A DNA stretch of 17,889 nt from DATJPD01 sp036394195 (GTDB taxonomy: Bacteria; Pseudomonadota; Alphaproteobacteria; CACIAM-22H2), in assembly GCA_036394195.1 (NCBI GenBank), contig DASWFO010000166.1:1-17889 (forward strand), written 5' to 3'. Below, piece by piece: positions 7,912 to 15,853 of the stretch. The notes under the pieces were generated by a model. That model was not told where the DNA came from. It was given only the letters and a program-made list of their open reading frames with translations, and made no database searches. How positions within the stretch are numbered: position 1 is the first letter of the stretch; each line of letters opens with the position of its first letter. Both the position numbers and the translations under genes were made by a program.

Positions 7912-9519
7912 ATGAAGAGGGGACACTGGATCGGTGGCGCCGCCCTCGCCGCAGTCCTGGCGCTGACGAGCGCGCCATCGATCGCGGCGGACCCGCCGCC
8001 GTTGCGGATTGCGATGACTTTGGCCGACATCCCGCTCACCGACGGTGCCCCGGATCAAGGCACCGAGGGCATCCGTTTCCTCGGCTACACCGTCTACGAC
8101 CCGCTGATCATGTGGGATCTGTCGAGCACCGATCGTCCGGCCCAGCTCGTACCGGGGCTTGCCACGTCATGGCGGCAGGACGAGAGGGATCCGTCGCGCT
8201 GGATCTTCGAGCTGCGCCAGGGGGTGCACTTTCATGACGGCTCTCTCTTCGATGCCGATGCCCTCGTGTGGAATCTCGACCGCGCGCTGAACGAGGCGTC
8301 GCCGCAATTCGACCGCGGCATCCGGACCCAGACAATCGCCTCGCTGTGGCCGATCGTCGCCTATCGCAAGCTCGACGACAGCCATGTCGAGCTGCAGACC
8401 AAGGGCGTCGATACGACCATGCCGTTCCTTCTCAATCGGTTCCTGATCGCGAGCCCGGCGCAGTGGGAGAAGGTCGGCCGCGACTGGCAGGCCTTCCGAC
8501 GGAATCCCTCCGGCACGGGTCCGTGGCGCCTCAAGGAGTTCATCCCACGCCAGCGGGCCGAGCTCCTGCGCAACGAGGCTTACTGGAACCCGGCCCGCGT
8601 GCCGAAGACCGAGCGGATGATCCTGCTGCCCATGCCGGATGCCTCGACCCGTACCGCCGCGTTGCTCTCGGGGAGCGTCGACTGGGCCGAGCTGCCGGCG
8701 CCGGACGCTGTGCCCAAGCTGAAGCAGTCGGGGTTCACCGTCGCGACCAATGCCATCCCGCATGTCTGGCCCTACAGCTTTAACGTTTTGCCGGGCTCCC
8801 CCTACGCCGATGTCCGGGTCCGCAAGGCGCTGAACCTTGCCGTCGACCGCGACGGGATGGTCAATCTCCTCGGCGGGCTGGCTATCCCGGCCGCCGGGCA
8901 GGTCGCGGCGAACGATCCCTGGTTCGGCGCGCCGCAATTCAAGATCCGCTACGACCCGGACGAGGCGCGTCGGCTGCTCAAGGATGCCGGCTACGACGAA
9001 AAGCATCCGCTGAAGTTCAAAGCGGCGATCTCGACATCGGGCTCGGGCCAGATGTATCCGCTGGTGATGAACGAGATCGTCCAGCAGAACCTGAAAGAGG
9101 TCGGCGTCGACATGCAGGTCGAGGTCTTCGAGTGGCAGGCTCTGCTCAATCTCGCGCGCGGCGGTGCGACCTCGCCGGAGGGGCGGGATCTCGGCGCCAT
9201 CAACAACAGCTGGAACACGATGGAGCCGTACAATGCCTTCGTCCGCTTCGCCGACAGCCAGTTGGTGCCGCCGAAGGGCAACAATTGGGGATATATCAAC
9301 GACGCCGAGCTTGATGCACTGGTCGCCGAGGCGCGCCGCACGTCCGCCGGGCCGCAGCTCGACGCCATCCTCGCCCGGATCAATACGCGGATGGTCGATC
9401 AGGCGTATTTTCTCTGGGTCGTCCACGACGTCTGGCCGACCGCGCTGTCTCCTCGCGTCAAAGGGTTCATCCACCCGAAGAGCTGGTATGTCGACTTCTC
9501 GACCGTCACCGTCCAGTGA
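7912..9519 (+). CDS. ABC transporter family-5 substrate-binding protein (SBP2)
   Basis: This is a 535-residue periplasmic binding protein of the dipeptide-type family, paralogous to SBP1 and SBP3. Its ATG is preceded by AGGAGAAGCG. The signal peptide covers about residues 1-26 (AALAAVLAL core, SIAA-D cleavage). The mature N-terminus LRIAMTLADIPLTDG, the segment FLGYTVYDPLIMWDLS and the HDGSLFDADALVWNLDR signature follow the same order as in the other two. The motif STSGSGQM is at 374-381. The gene stands alone on the + strand, divergent from the amidase unit and convergent with the permease unit, whose last stop lies only 14 bp beyond its own. With no transporter of its own, it probably feeds the DppBC/DppDF complex encoded alongside. 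It differs from SBP1 in details of the binding lobes, so the ligand may differ. Confidence 0.95.
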   Translation: MKRGHWIGGAALAAVLALTSAPSIAADPPPLRIAMTLADIPLTDGAPDQGTEGIRFLGYTVYDPLIMWDLSSTDRPAQLVPGLATSWRQDERDPSRWIFELRQGVHFHDGSLFDADALVWNLDRALNEASPQFDRGIRTQTIASLWPIVAYRKLDDSHVELQTKGVDTTMPFLLNRFLIASPAQWEKVGRDWQAFRRNPSGTGPWRLKEFIPRQRAELLRNEAYWNPARVPKTERMILLPMPDASTRTAALLSGSVDWAELPAPDAVPKLKQSGFTVATNAIPHVWPYSFNVLPGSPYADVRVRKALNLAVDRDGMVNLLGGLAIPAAGQVAANDPWFGAPQFKIRYDPDEARRLLKDAGYDEKHPLKFKAAISTSGSGQMYPLVMNEIVQQNLKEVGVDMQVEVFEWQALLNLARGGATSPEGRDLGAINNSWNTMEPYNAFVRFADSQLVPPKGNNWGYINDAELDALVAEARRTSAGPQLDAILARINTRMVDQAYFLWVVHDVWPTALSPRVKGFIHPKSWYVDFSTVTVQ

Positions 9520-9533
9520 CGGCGCCGGCGCGC

Positions 9534-10436
9534 CTACTCGCGCACGTCCATCGCCGAGCGCAGCCCGTCGCTGAGCAGGTTGAAGCAGATCGATGTGATG
9601 AAGATCATGACGCCAGGCAGCGCCGCGACGATCGGGCTCGTATAGATCGCCGAGCGTAGCGTGTTCAGCATCAGGCCCCATTCGGGCTCGGGCGGTTTGA
9701 CGCCGAGGCCGAGGAACGACAGGCCTGACGCGAGGATGATCGAGACGCTGATGAGCCCTGACGCATAGACGAAAATCGGGCCGAGCACCACGCGCAGCAC
9801 GTGGACGCGGATCACGGTCAGGGCGCCGGCGCCGCTCGCGCGGGCGGCATCGATGTAGTCGAGGCTCCTGATCTGGGTCGTGACGCTTTCGGAGACACGG
9901 CAGATCGGCGGGATGAAGACGATGGTCAGCGACAGGATCGTGTTGCCGATGCCGGCGCCGAGAGCGCCCGACAGCGAGATCGCGAGCAGAACGGAGGGGA
10001 ACGCATAGAACACCTCCATCGTCCGCATGATGGCGCTATTGAAGGCGCCCCCGACGTAGCCGGCGAGGATTCCGAGCGTCCCCCCGATCAGCAGCCCATT
10101 GAGGACCGGCGCGAGCCCCATGAAGAGGGACAGCCGTCCGCCGTAGAGCAGCCGGCTCAGCATGTCGCGGCCGAGTTCGTCAGTACCGAGGATATAGCCG
10201 CTGACGCCGGGCGCTAGGAGCCGGCGCAGCATTGAGGTCTTGTAGGGATCGGCGGGGGCGAGGAGTGGCGCCGCGATGGCGCTGCCGATAAGCGCCAGCA
10301 GGACGAGGCCGCAGACGATCGTCACCGGATCGTGGCGCAGTCGGCGCGCAACGCCCGTCCAATAGCCGGAGACGCGCCGGCCGGATCGCTTTGCGGCACG
10401 TGGCCCGAAGAGCCGAAGGGTGGGGTTGAGAAGCAT
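9534..10436 (-). CDS. DppC-type ABC transporter permease
   Basis: This is a 300-residue inner-membrane permease of the DppC/OppC type. It pairs with a DppB-type permease to form the channel of a peptide-family importer. The N-terminal cytoplasmic tail is followed by a first membrane helix (about residues 38-60) and then the family hallmark GTDELGRDMLSRLLYGGR (84-101). Several hydrophobic helices follow, with the cytoplasmic EAA loop containing YIDAARASGAGALTVIR (194-210), which contacts the ATPase. The C-terminus has FNLLSDGLRSAMDVRE, also typical. I chose ATG 10436, which gives the usual length. Upstream in-frame codons would overlap the preceding permease gene by more than 170 bases. It follows the DppB gene by 19 bp in the same operon and ends 14 bp from the convergent SBP2 stop. 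It is related to dipeptide, oligopeptide and nickel permeases; the substrate cannot be read from it. Confidence 0.93.
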   Translation of the reverse strand: MLLNPTLRLFGPRAAKRSGRRVSGYWTGVARRLRHDPVTIVCGLVLLALIGSAIAAPLLAPADPYKTSMLRRLLAPGVSGYILGTDELGRDMLSRLLYGGRLSLFMGLAPVLNGLLIGGTLGILAGYVGGAFNSAIMRTMEVFYAFPSVLLAISLSGALGAGIGNTILSLTIVFIPPICRVSESVTTQIRSLDYIDAARASGAGALTVIRVHVLRVVLGPIFVYASGLISVSIILASGLSFLGLGVKPPEPEWGLMLNTLRSAIYTSPIVAALPGVMIFITSICFNLLSDGLRSAMDVRE

Positions 10437-10455
10437 CGGAGCGATCACCTTCGCA

Positions 10456-11409
10456 TCAGGCGCGCTTGATGCGTGGATCGATCCGCGTCTGGAAGAGATC
10501 GATGACGAGGTTGAGGGAGACAAAGAACATCGCCAGCAGAAGCGTCGTGCCCTGCAGGACCGGGAGATCGCGCCGGAAGATCGCACTGTTGAGCAGAAAG
10601 CCCGTACCGGGCCAGGCGAAGACCGTCTCAATGAGGATCGAGCCGCCGATCAGGTTGCCGAGCTGCAGCCCCATGACCGCGAGACAGGTGGGCGCCGCGT
10701 TCTTCACCACATGGGCCATGACCTGCCGGTGAGTGAGACCCTTGGCGCGGAGTGCGATCACGAACTCCTGGTTGAGCTGCTCGCGTATCGTCGCGCGGAT
10801 CGTCCGGGTGACGATGCCCAGCGGGATCGCGGCCAACGCGATGGTCGGCAGCACCATGTGCGCGAGATGGGCCGGATCGGGACGCCATCCGCCCGCGTTT
10901 TCCGGGCCGATCCCCATCGGCGGCAGCATGCCGAGCTCGACCGCGAAGATGATGACGAGGACCATCGCCAGCCAGTAATGCGGCACGCTGACCCCGATCA
11001 CCGCGATCGCGGTGACGGCGCGGTCGGCGATCGGGTTACGCGTATAGGCGGCGATCGTTCCGAGGAGGGCCGCGACGGCAAAGCTGAGCAGTGCTGCGCT
11101 CGTCGCGAGGATCAGCGTGTTGCTGAAGGCCAGGCCGACCTCCTCGGCGACCGGCCGGCCGGTCGCGATGGAGGTGCCGAGATCGCCGGTCAGCACGACC
11201 GAGAGCCACTTGAAGAATTGGATCGGCAGCGGCTTGTCGAATCCGTAATAGGCCGTGAGCTTGATGACGAGCTCCTGCGGCGCGTCGGGCGGGAGAATCG
11301 CCGAGATCGGATCGCCGGGTGCCAGATGCACCAGCATGAAGACGACGAGTGCTACGCCGAGGGCGACCGGCACAGCGTAGAGGATCCGACGAACGATATA
11401 GATGAGCAT
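10456..11409 (-). CDS. DppB-type ABC transporter permease
   Basis: This is a 317-residue inner-membrane permease of the DppB/OppB family. It starts with a typical MLIYIVRRILYAVPVALGVA helix, followed by LAPGDP (29-34), a conserved feature of the family. The periplasmic domain contains YYGFDKPLPIQFFKW and the GDLGTS motif. The EAA loop is QEFVIALRAKGLTHRQVM (214-231), and the C-terminus ends IDLFQTRIDPRIKRA. ATG 11409 is chosen because homologues start exactly there. Its ribosome-binding sequence GAGGA overlaps the TGA stop of the amidase gene 7 bp upstream, implying translational coupling. This places an amidase and a transporter in one message. The matching ATPases are not in this operon but in the divergent unit starting at 13724. 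Confidence 0.94.
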   Translation of the reverse strand: MLIYIVRRILYAVPVALGVALVVFMLVHLAPGDPISAILPPDAPQELVIKLTAYYGFDKPLPIQFFKWLSVVLTGDLGTSIATGRPVAEEVGLAFSNTLILATSAALLSFAVAALLGTIAAYTRNPIADRAVTAIAVIGVSVPHYWLAMVLVIIFAVELGMLPPMGIGPENAGGWRPDPAHLAHMVLPTIALAAIPLGIVTRTIRATIREQLNQEFVIALRAKGLTHRQVMAHVVKNAAPTCLAVMGLQLGNLIGGSILIETVFAWPGTGFLLNSAIFRRDLPVLQGTTLLLAMFFVSLNLVIDLFQTRIDPRIKRA

Positions 11410-11416
11410 GGGGTCC

Positions 11417-12820
11417 TCAGCCGAGAGTTGCCAGGGTCGGCCGCTTGCGGTACCACGCCGCCTCCTGCTCATAGGCGTGCGCGATCCGGAGCAGCCGCGC
11501 CTCGTCGAAGAAGCGGCCGGCGAGTTGGACCGACAGCGGCAGGCCGTTGGCGGCGAAGCCGCCGGGCACGCAGATTGCCGGGTGACCGGTCACATTGAAG
11601 ATTGCGGTGAGCGGCTGCTGCCGACGCCAGGGCCCGGTTTCCACGGCGTCCAGCCGCGGCGCGGGGCCGGGCACGGGGGCGATCATCAGGGCATCGCAGG
11701 TTTTGAAAAGCGCATCGACCTGCGTCGTAAGGATGCGGCGGACCCGCTGCGCCTGGACGTACTGCGCGCCGCTCACGAAGGCGCCCAGCATCAGGCGCTC
11801 GCGAGTCACCCGCGCGTACGCGCCCGGCCGCGTTCGCAAATCCTTCTGGTGGAGCGCGAAGGATTCGGTCCCGGAGATGGCGTGTGCGCACGCATTGAAC
11901 CGGTCGATCGGAGGCAGCGTTACTTCGACGATTTCGGCGCCGAGCCGCGCGAACAGCGCGGCGGCGGCATCGAGGGCGCCGGCCTGCTCGACATTCACGG
12001 CGACCTCGGCATTGAACGGCTTCGCATACCCGATGCGCAGCCCGGCAACGCCCGCCTTCAGCGCTGCCGTGTAGTCGGGGATCGGCACGTTGGCGGAGGC
12101 GGGGTCGAGTGGGTCGTGGCCGGCGAGCGCCTGCATGACCAGCGCGCAGTCCTCCACCGTCCATGTGAGCGGGCCGGCGTGGTCGAAGCTGAAGCTCAAC
12201 GGGACGATGCCGCGCCGGCTGACGAGCCCGTAGGTCGGCTTCAGGCCGACCGTGCCACAATAAGCGGCCGGAGCCCGGATCGAGCCGCGGGTGTCGCTGC
12301 CCATCGCCATTGGCAGGATGCCGGCGGCGACAGCCGCGCCCGACCCCGAGCTCGATCCGCCGGTGAAGTGGTCGGTGTGCCAGGGATTGTGCGCAGGCGG
12401 CCAGGGCAGGTCCCAGGCCGGACCGCCGGTCGCAAACTCGTGCGTCGCGAGCTTGCCGATGAGGACCATTCCAGCTTGCTCGAGGCGTGCCGTCGTCGCG
12501 GCGTCGTTCTCGGCGATGTTATCGACGAGCAGCTTCGAATGCGCGGTGGTCGGCAGGCCGGCGACGTCGTAGATGTCCTTCAGCCCGTACGGGATGCCGT
12601 GGAGCGGCCCGCGGCGGCGGCCCGCGGCGATCTCCCGATCGGCGGCGCGCGCGGACGCGATCGCGCGCTCGGGCGTGAGGCGGATGAAGGCATCGAGGCG
12701 GGGGGCCAACGCTTCGGCGCGTGCCAGCGCCGCTCCCGCGAGATCGACGGGCGAAAGCTCGCCGCGCATGATCGCGCGCGACGACTCAGCAATCGTCGGC
12801 AGGGGCAAAGCGGGGTTCAC
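11417..12820 (-). CDS. Amidase-signature hydrolase, AtzE/GatA-like, with small partner
   Basis: This 467-residue amidase-signature enzyme has an intact triad: Lys81 in YGLKDIYD, cis-Ser156 in FTGGSSSGSGAAVAAG and nucleophile Ser180 in DTRGSIRAPAAYCG, again 24 residues apart. The DTRGSIRAPA form resembles GatA/AtzE-type amidases more than the two amidases at 5288-7791, so it is a different branch. It starts with GTG overlapping the stop of a 65-residue GatC/AtzG-like gene by four bases (GTGA). It ends 7 bp before the DppB permease. In the AtzE-AtzG pair of cyanuric acid degradation, the small protein is a structural partner of a carboxybiuret hydrolase; that example supports a heteromeric amidase here. 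Genuine Gln-tRNA amidotransferase seems unlikely because no gatB is adjacent and the operon encodes transport. The substrate is unknown, probably an imported amide. Confidence 0.93.
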   Translation of the reverse strand: MNPALPLPTIAESSRAIMRGELSPVDLAGAALARAEALAPRLDAFIRLTPERAIASARAADREIAAGRRRGPLHGIPYGLKDIYDVAGLPTTAHSKLLVDNIAENDAATTARLEQAGMVLIGKLATHEFATGGPAWDLPWPPAHNPWHTDHFTGGSSSGSGAAVAAGILPMAMGSDTRGSIRAPAAYCGTVGLKPTYGLVSRRGIVPLSFSFDHAGPLTWTVEDCALVMQALAGHDPLDPASANVPIPDYTAALKAGVAGLRIGYAKPFNAEVAVNVEQAGALDAAAALFARLGAEIVEVTLPPIDRFNACAHAISGTESFALHQKDLRTRPGAYARVTRERLMLGAFVSGAQYVQAQRVRRILTTQVDALFKTCDALMIAPVPGPAPRLDAVETGPWRRQQPLTAIFNVTGHPAICVPGGFAANGLPLSVQLAGRFFDEARLLRIAHAYEQEAAWYRKRPTLATLG

Positions 12821-13014
12821 CGCGTCCCCTCGATCCGCGTCAGGTCGAGAGCGAACGCGGGCTCTTCGGCGTAGACTAGCGGGGCATCGAGGACGGCGAG
12901 AAGCTTCTGTAACTCGCGGTAGGCATCGCGCATCGCCGCGACCCGATCCTCGTCGAGTGTGAGCCCCGCCCGGCGAACGGCGGCGGTGAAATCGGCTTCA
13001 ATGTCGTCTGTCAT
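12817..13014 (-). CDS. Small GatC/AtzG-like amidase partner
   Basis: This is a 65-residue acidic, helical protein starting at ATG 13014. Its pattern is a short helix around TAAVRRAGLTLDEDRVAAM, then a longer helix, then a proline-containing tail EEPAFALDLTRIEGTR. It resembles the AtzG/DUF4089 and GatC groups, small proteins that wrap around an amidase subunit and stabilise it. The four-base overlap with the downstream AtzE/GatA-like amidase strongly supports a functional pair expressed in fixed ratio. No membrane segment or catalytic motif is present. The ribosome-binding site is weak (CGGAG about 10-15 bases upstream). The family call rests on size, helical pattern, tail and context rather than on a firm motif. 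Confidence 0.75.
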   Translation of the reverse strand: MTDDIEADFTAAVRRAGLTLDEDRVAAMRDAYRELQKLLAVLDAPLVYAEEPAFALDLTRIEGTR

Positions 13015-13069
13015 GATGCGTCGGCTCCGAATGAGGGCGCCCGGTCGTACCGGTTGCTCGGGTAGTGTC

Positions 13070-13510
13070 TCAGTTAAGGCGGGGCACCGCGGACATTCGC
13101 TTCCCCATGCTTATACGCTCCTCAATCACGTAGCCGAGCCGCTTGTAAAATTCGACGGCGGTGGTGTTTGAGGCTCTGACCTGTAGATTGATCTTGTCGC
13201 ATCCCAGCGACTGAAGTCGGTCCTCTGCTCCACGTACAAGTTCTGCCCCGACGCCCCTGCGGTGGTGAGAATTCAGAACGGCCATTGCGTAAAGCCAACC
13301 TCGATGTCCGTCGTACCCGGCCATGATGGAGCCAATCACCTGATCCCCATCCAGAGCGACCAGGAAAAGGTCGGGCTGCACAGCCAGTTTCGCAGGGATG
13401 GCGATTTCCGCGGCGTTCCACGGCGGATCATCAGGAAAAGCTTCTCGCCATAGAATCTTGACGCCCTCAAAATGCTGCGAGCGATAGGGTGCAATTTGGA
13501 ACTCCGTCAT
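13070..13510 (-). CDS. GNAT acetyltransferase, YpeA-like
   Basis: This 146-residue GCN5-related N-acetyltransferase transfers acetyl from acetyl-CoA to an unknown amine. The acetyl-CoA loop is HHRRGVGAELV (82-92), fitting the R/Q-x-x-G-x-G/A consensus. FLVALDGDQVIGSIMAGYDGHRG (49-71) and NTTAVEFYKRLGY (115-127) are the other family blocks, and all match the layout of E. coli YpeA, an acetyltransferase of unclear substrate. The start ATG 13510 gives a length close to that protein's. It lies 55 bp upstream of the AtzG-like gene in the same direction and could share its message. Its base composition is lower in GC than its neighbours: five sampled 60-base lines inside it average about 58 percent, against about 70 percent in one sampled line of the adjacent amidase. 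This hints at separate acquisition. No link with peptide transport is evident. Confidence 0.92.
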   Translation of the reverse strand: MTEFQIAPYRSQHFEGVKILWREAFPDDPPWNAAEIAIPAKLAVQPDLFLVALDGDQVIGSIMAGYDGHRGWLYAMAVLNSHHRRGVGAELVRGAEDRLQSLGCDKINLQVRASNTTAVEFYKRLGYVIEERISMGKRMSAVPRLN

Positions 13511-13723
13511 CGCTCGGCCCGGTCACCTCGACTGGCGATCTCGGTGGAGTGGCAATCTCCATGCCAACTCGGGGGTGTGCAGGATTGTGGCACGCCGGTT
13601 GCTCCACTGTGCAGCGGCGCGCCTTCTCCCAGCGGAGGAGACGCCGCAATGGGCAGTTTGCGCGCTAACTGCCAACGAAGTGGTCGCTCGCCCCCCAAGC
13701 GAAAGTAGGAGATGGAGTAGTCG
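13511..13723. promoter_or_regulatory. Divergent intergenic region with hairpin before ATPase operon
   Basis: These 213 bases separate the acetyltransferase/amidase/permease unit (-) from the ATPase/SBP3 unit (+). They should carry promoters for both halves of the transporter. A hairpin with perfect seven-base arms GGCAGTT (13652-13658) and AACTGCC (13667-13673) lies about 50 bases before the DppF-type start. A weaker inverted pair TGGCA/TGCCA lies near 13550. The leader segment CGAAAGTAGGAGA (13700-13712) is identical to one just before SBP2 (7894-7906). I see no gene and cannot assign core promoter boxes reliably. Confidence 0.4.
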
Positions 13724-14812
13724 ATGGACGCCGGGGCAAGCCCGATCGAGATGGGGGAGGAGGTTGGGCGGGATCGCGGCGGGCCGCGCCAGCCGCTCCT
13801 CCTCGTCCGCAATCTGAAGAAGTACTTCCCGATCCGGGGCGGATTCTTCGGGCGCACCTCGGCGTGGGTCCAGGCGGTCGACGGCATCTCATTTTCGATC
13901 GCCAAACGCGAGACGCTCGGCGTCGTCGGTGAGAGCGGCTGCGGCAAGTCCACCGCCGCGCGCCTCCTGATGCGGCTGATTAAGGCCGACGCCGGCGAGG
14001 TGATCTTCGACGGGGAGCCGATCGGCTCCCACGACGGCATCAGCGTCCGTGAGCTTCGGCGCAACGTGCAGATGGTGTTCCAGGACAGCTACGCGTCGCT
14101 CAACCCGCGGCTGCCGATCGAGGAGTCGGTTGCCTTCACACCGCGTGTCCACGGTCTCTCGGCGCGCGCCGCCCGGGAGCGCGCACGCGCGCTTCTCGGG
14201 CGCGTCGGGCTGGAGCCGGACCTCTTCGCCCGGCGCTACCCGCACGAGCTTTCGGGCGGGCAGCGGCAGCGCGTCAACATCGCGCGGGCGCTGGCACCGG
14301 AGCCGCGTCTTGTCGTGCTCGATGAGGCGGTCTCAGCACTCGACAAGTCGATCGAGGCCCAGGTCCTCAATCTCCTGTCCGAGCTTAAAGCGGAGTTCGA
14401 CCTCACTTACCTGTTCATCAGCCACGACCTCAACGTCGTTCAGTATCTCAGCGACCGCGTGATGGTCATGTATCTCGGCAAGATCGTGGAGATCGGCTCG
14501 GTCGACGCCATCTATGAGCGTCCGCGGCATCCCTATACGCGCGCGCTGCTCTCGGCGATGCCGTCACTCGACCCCGAGCGGCGAACGACCGCTCCGCCGC
14601 TGACCGGCGATCCGCCCAACCCGATCAATCCGCCGAGCGGCTGCCGTTTCCGGACCCGGTGCGCCTTCGCCGAGGGCGTTTGCGAGGGGCGCGAGCCGGA
14701 TGCGACGTTGGTGGACGAGCGCGCCCAGCAATTCGTCGCCTGCCACATGAGCGACCCCGGGTCCGGCCACAGCCGGGCGGCCCCACGCGTTGCCGACGGG
14801 GGACTGCAGTGA
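13724..14812 (+). CDS. DppF-type ABC transporter ATPase
   Basis: This 362-residue cytoplasmic ATPase belongs to a dipeptide/oligopeptide-type importer. In order it has Walker A GESGCGKST (69-77), the Q-loop glutamine Gln120, ABC signature LSGGQ (176-180), Walker B LVVLDE (196-201) and H-loop His234. A C-terminal oligopeptide-type extension has Cys307, Cys313, Cys320 and Cys340, the four-cysteine pattern that binds an iron-sulfur cluster in some relatives. After Walker B the sequence is DEAVSALDKSIEAQ rather than the commoner DEPVSALD, a known mild variant. ATG 13724 is preceded by GGAGTAGTCG. The stop overlaps the next gene's GTG by four bases, coupling the two ATPases. Together they should power the DppB/DppC permeases of the divergent unit. 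The N-terminal 25 residues are a poorly conserved leader. Confidence 0.95.
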   Translation: MDAGASPIEMGEEVGRDRGGPRQPLLLVRNLKKYFPIRGGFFGRTSAWVQAVDGISFSIAKRETLGVVGESGCGKSTAARLLMRLIKADAGEVIFDGEPIGSHDGISVRELRRNVQMVFQDSYASLNPRLPIEESVAFTPRVHGLSARAARERARALLGRVGLEPDLFARRYPHELSGGQRQRVNIARALAPEPRLVVLDEAVSALDKSIEAQVLNLLSELKAEFDLTYLFISHDLNVVQYLSDRVMVMYLGKIVEIGSVDAIYERPRHPYTRALLSAMPSLDPERRTTAPPLTGDPPNPINPPSGCRFRTRCAFAEGVCEGREPDATLVDERAQQFVACHMSDPGSGHSRAAPRVADGGLQ

Positions 14813-15807
14813 CGGGCGCCGGCGAGACGCTGGTCGAGGTCCGCGATCTCACCGTCCGCTTCAAAGGGCCGGACGGCACGGTCGCCGCCGTCAACGGCGT
14901 CGACTTCTCGTTGCGACGCGGCGAGGTGATGACGATCCTCGGCGAGTCGGGGTCGGGGAAGAGCGTCACCCTGCGGGCACTGATGCGTCTCCTGCCGCCG
15001 GGGAAGACGGAGATCTCGGGTACGATACGGATCGGCGGGCATGATATGACGGCGCTCGACGAAAGGCGGCTTGCCGACCTTCGCGGTCCGCTCGTCTCGA
15101 TGATCTTCCAGGAGCCGATGCTTGCCTTCGACCCGGTCTACACGATCGGCCAGCAGATCGCCGAAACGTTGACCCGCCACCAGAAGATCGGCGAGGCCGC
15201 CGCGCTGAAGCGGGCGCGTGAGCTGCTCGATCGTGTGCAGATTCCCTCGGCCGAGCGGCGCTTACAGAACTATCCGCACGAGATGTCGGGCGGCATGCGC
15301 CAGCGCGCGATGATCGCGCTGGCGCTCGCCTGCCAGCCGTCGCTGCTGCTGGCCGACGAGCCGACGACCGCACTCGACGCAACCGTGCAGATCCAGATCC
15401 TGCTGCTGCTGCGCGAGCTTCAGCGCGAGCTCGGCATGGCGGTGATCTTCGTCACGCACGACATCGGCGTGGCGACCGAGATCGCCGACAAGCTCGCCGT
15501 CATGTATGCCGGCCGCATCGTCGAGCGCGGCGCCGTCGGGGCCGTCCTGAGGGAGCCGTCGCACCCCTACACGCGCGGCCTCCTCGGCTCGATGGTGCAC
15601 AAGGGCATGCGCGGGCGGCCGCTCGAAGCTATTCCCGGCGCCCCGCCCAGCCTCGCCGATCTTCCCCCCGGCTGCAGCTTCGCGCCGCGCTGCCGCTTGG
15701 CGGTCGCTGAGTGCACGAGTGGCATGCCGGCGGAGATCCCGGTCGGCGATGCCCATTCGGCACGCTGCCTCTTTCCGGCCCGTCTCCCCAAACCCGAGGC
15801 GGCGTGA
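14809..15807 (+). CDS. DppD-type ABC transporter ATPase
   Basis: This 332-residue ATPase is the second nucleotide-binding subunit of the same peptide-type importer. Walker A is GESGSGKS (45-52), the Q-loop is Gln101, the signature is MSGGM (159-163), Walker B is LLLADE (179-184) and the H-loop histidine is His217. The C-terminal oligopeptide-type domain contains CSFAPRC and a following cysteine. I chose GTG 14809, which overlaps the upstream stop as GTGA and gives the correct N-terminus (ETLVEVRDLTVRF). An earlier in-frame ATG at 14659 would add 50 arginine-rich residues lying inside the upstream gene. The canonical DEPTTALD follows Walker B. SBP3 begins 46 bp after the stop, making a DppF-DppD-SBP operon lacking permeases, which are encoded divergently. 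Confidence 0.95.
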   Translation: MTGAGETLVEVRDLTVRFKGPDGTVAAVNGVDFSLRRGEVMTILGESGSGKSVTLRALMRLLPPGKTEISGTIRIGGHDMTALDERRLADLRGPLVSMIFQEPMLAFDPVYTIGQQIAETLTRHQKIGEAAALKRARELLDRVQIPSAERRLQNYPHEMSGGMRQRAMIALALACQPSLLLADEPTTALDATVQIQILLLLRELQRELGMAVIFVTHDIGVATEIADKLAVMYAGRIVERGAVGAVLREPSHPYTRGLLGSMVHKGMRGRPLEAIPGAPPSLADLPPGCSFAPRCRLAVAECTSGMPAEIPVGDAHSARCLFPARLPKPEAA

Positions 15808-15853
15808 CGCCCTCGCTGGCCGTCACCCGCCGCTGCCTAAAAACGGAGCTTTC

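Noticed and set aside
9517..9540. Transcription terminator between convergent SBP2 and DppC-type genes
   Set aside because: The 14-base gap has only a short GC-rich palindrome and no U-tract, which is too weak to call.
8167..9681. A 504-codon open frame on the - strand opposite SBP2
   Set aside because: It mirrors a real gene with signal peptide, ribosome-binding site and family motifs. Its translation is rich in arginine and leucine without any recognisable domain, as expected of antisense frames in GC-rich DNA.
10437..10631. N-terminal extension of the DppC-type permease
   Set aside because: It overlaps the DppB-type gene and adds a serine/arginine-rich stretch unlike any permease N-terminus.
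11402..12874. A 490-codon open frame on the + strand opposite the AtzE-like amidase
   Set aside because: The amidase strand carries the complete catalytic triad and translational overlaps on both sides. The opposite frame has low-complexity composition and no motif.
11417..13014. gatCA genes of the glutaminyl-tRNA amidotransferase
   Set aside because: No gatB is adjacent, the order is embedded in a transporter operon, and the small protein's tail resembles AtzG more than housekeeping GatC.
15719..15853. N-terminal extension of SBP3 from an earlier ATG
   Set aside because: It overlaps the DppD-type gene and would bury the signal peptide; ATG 15854 has a good ribosome-binding site.
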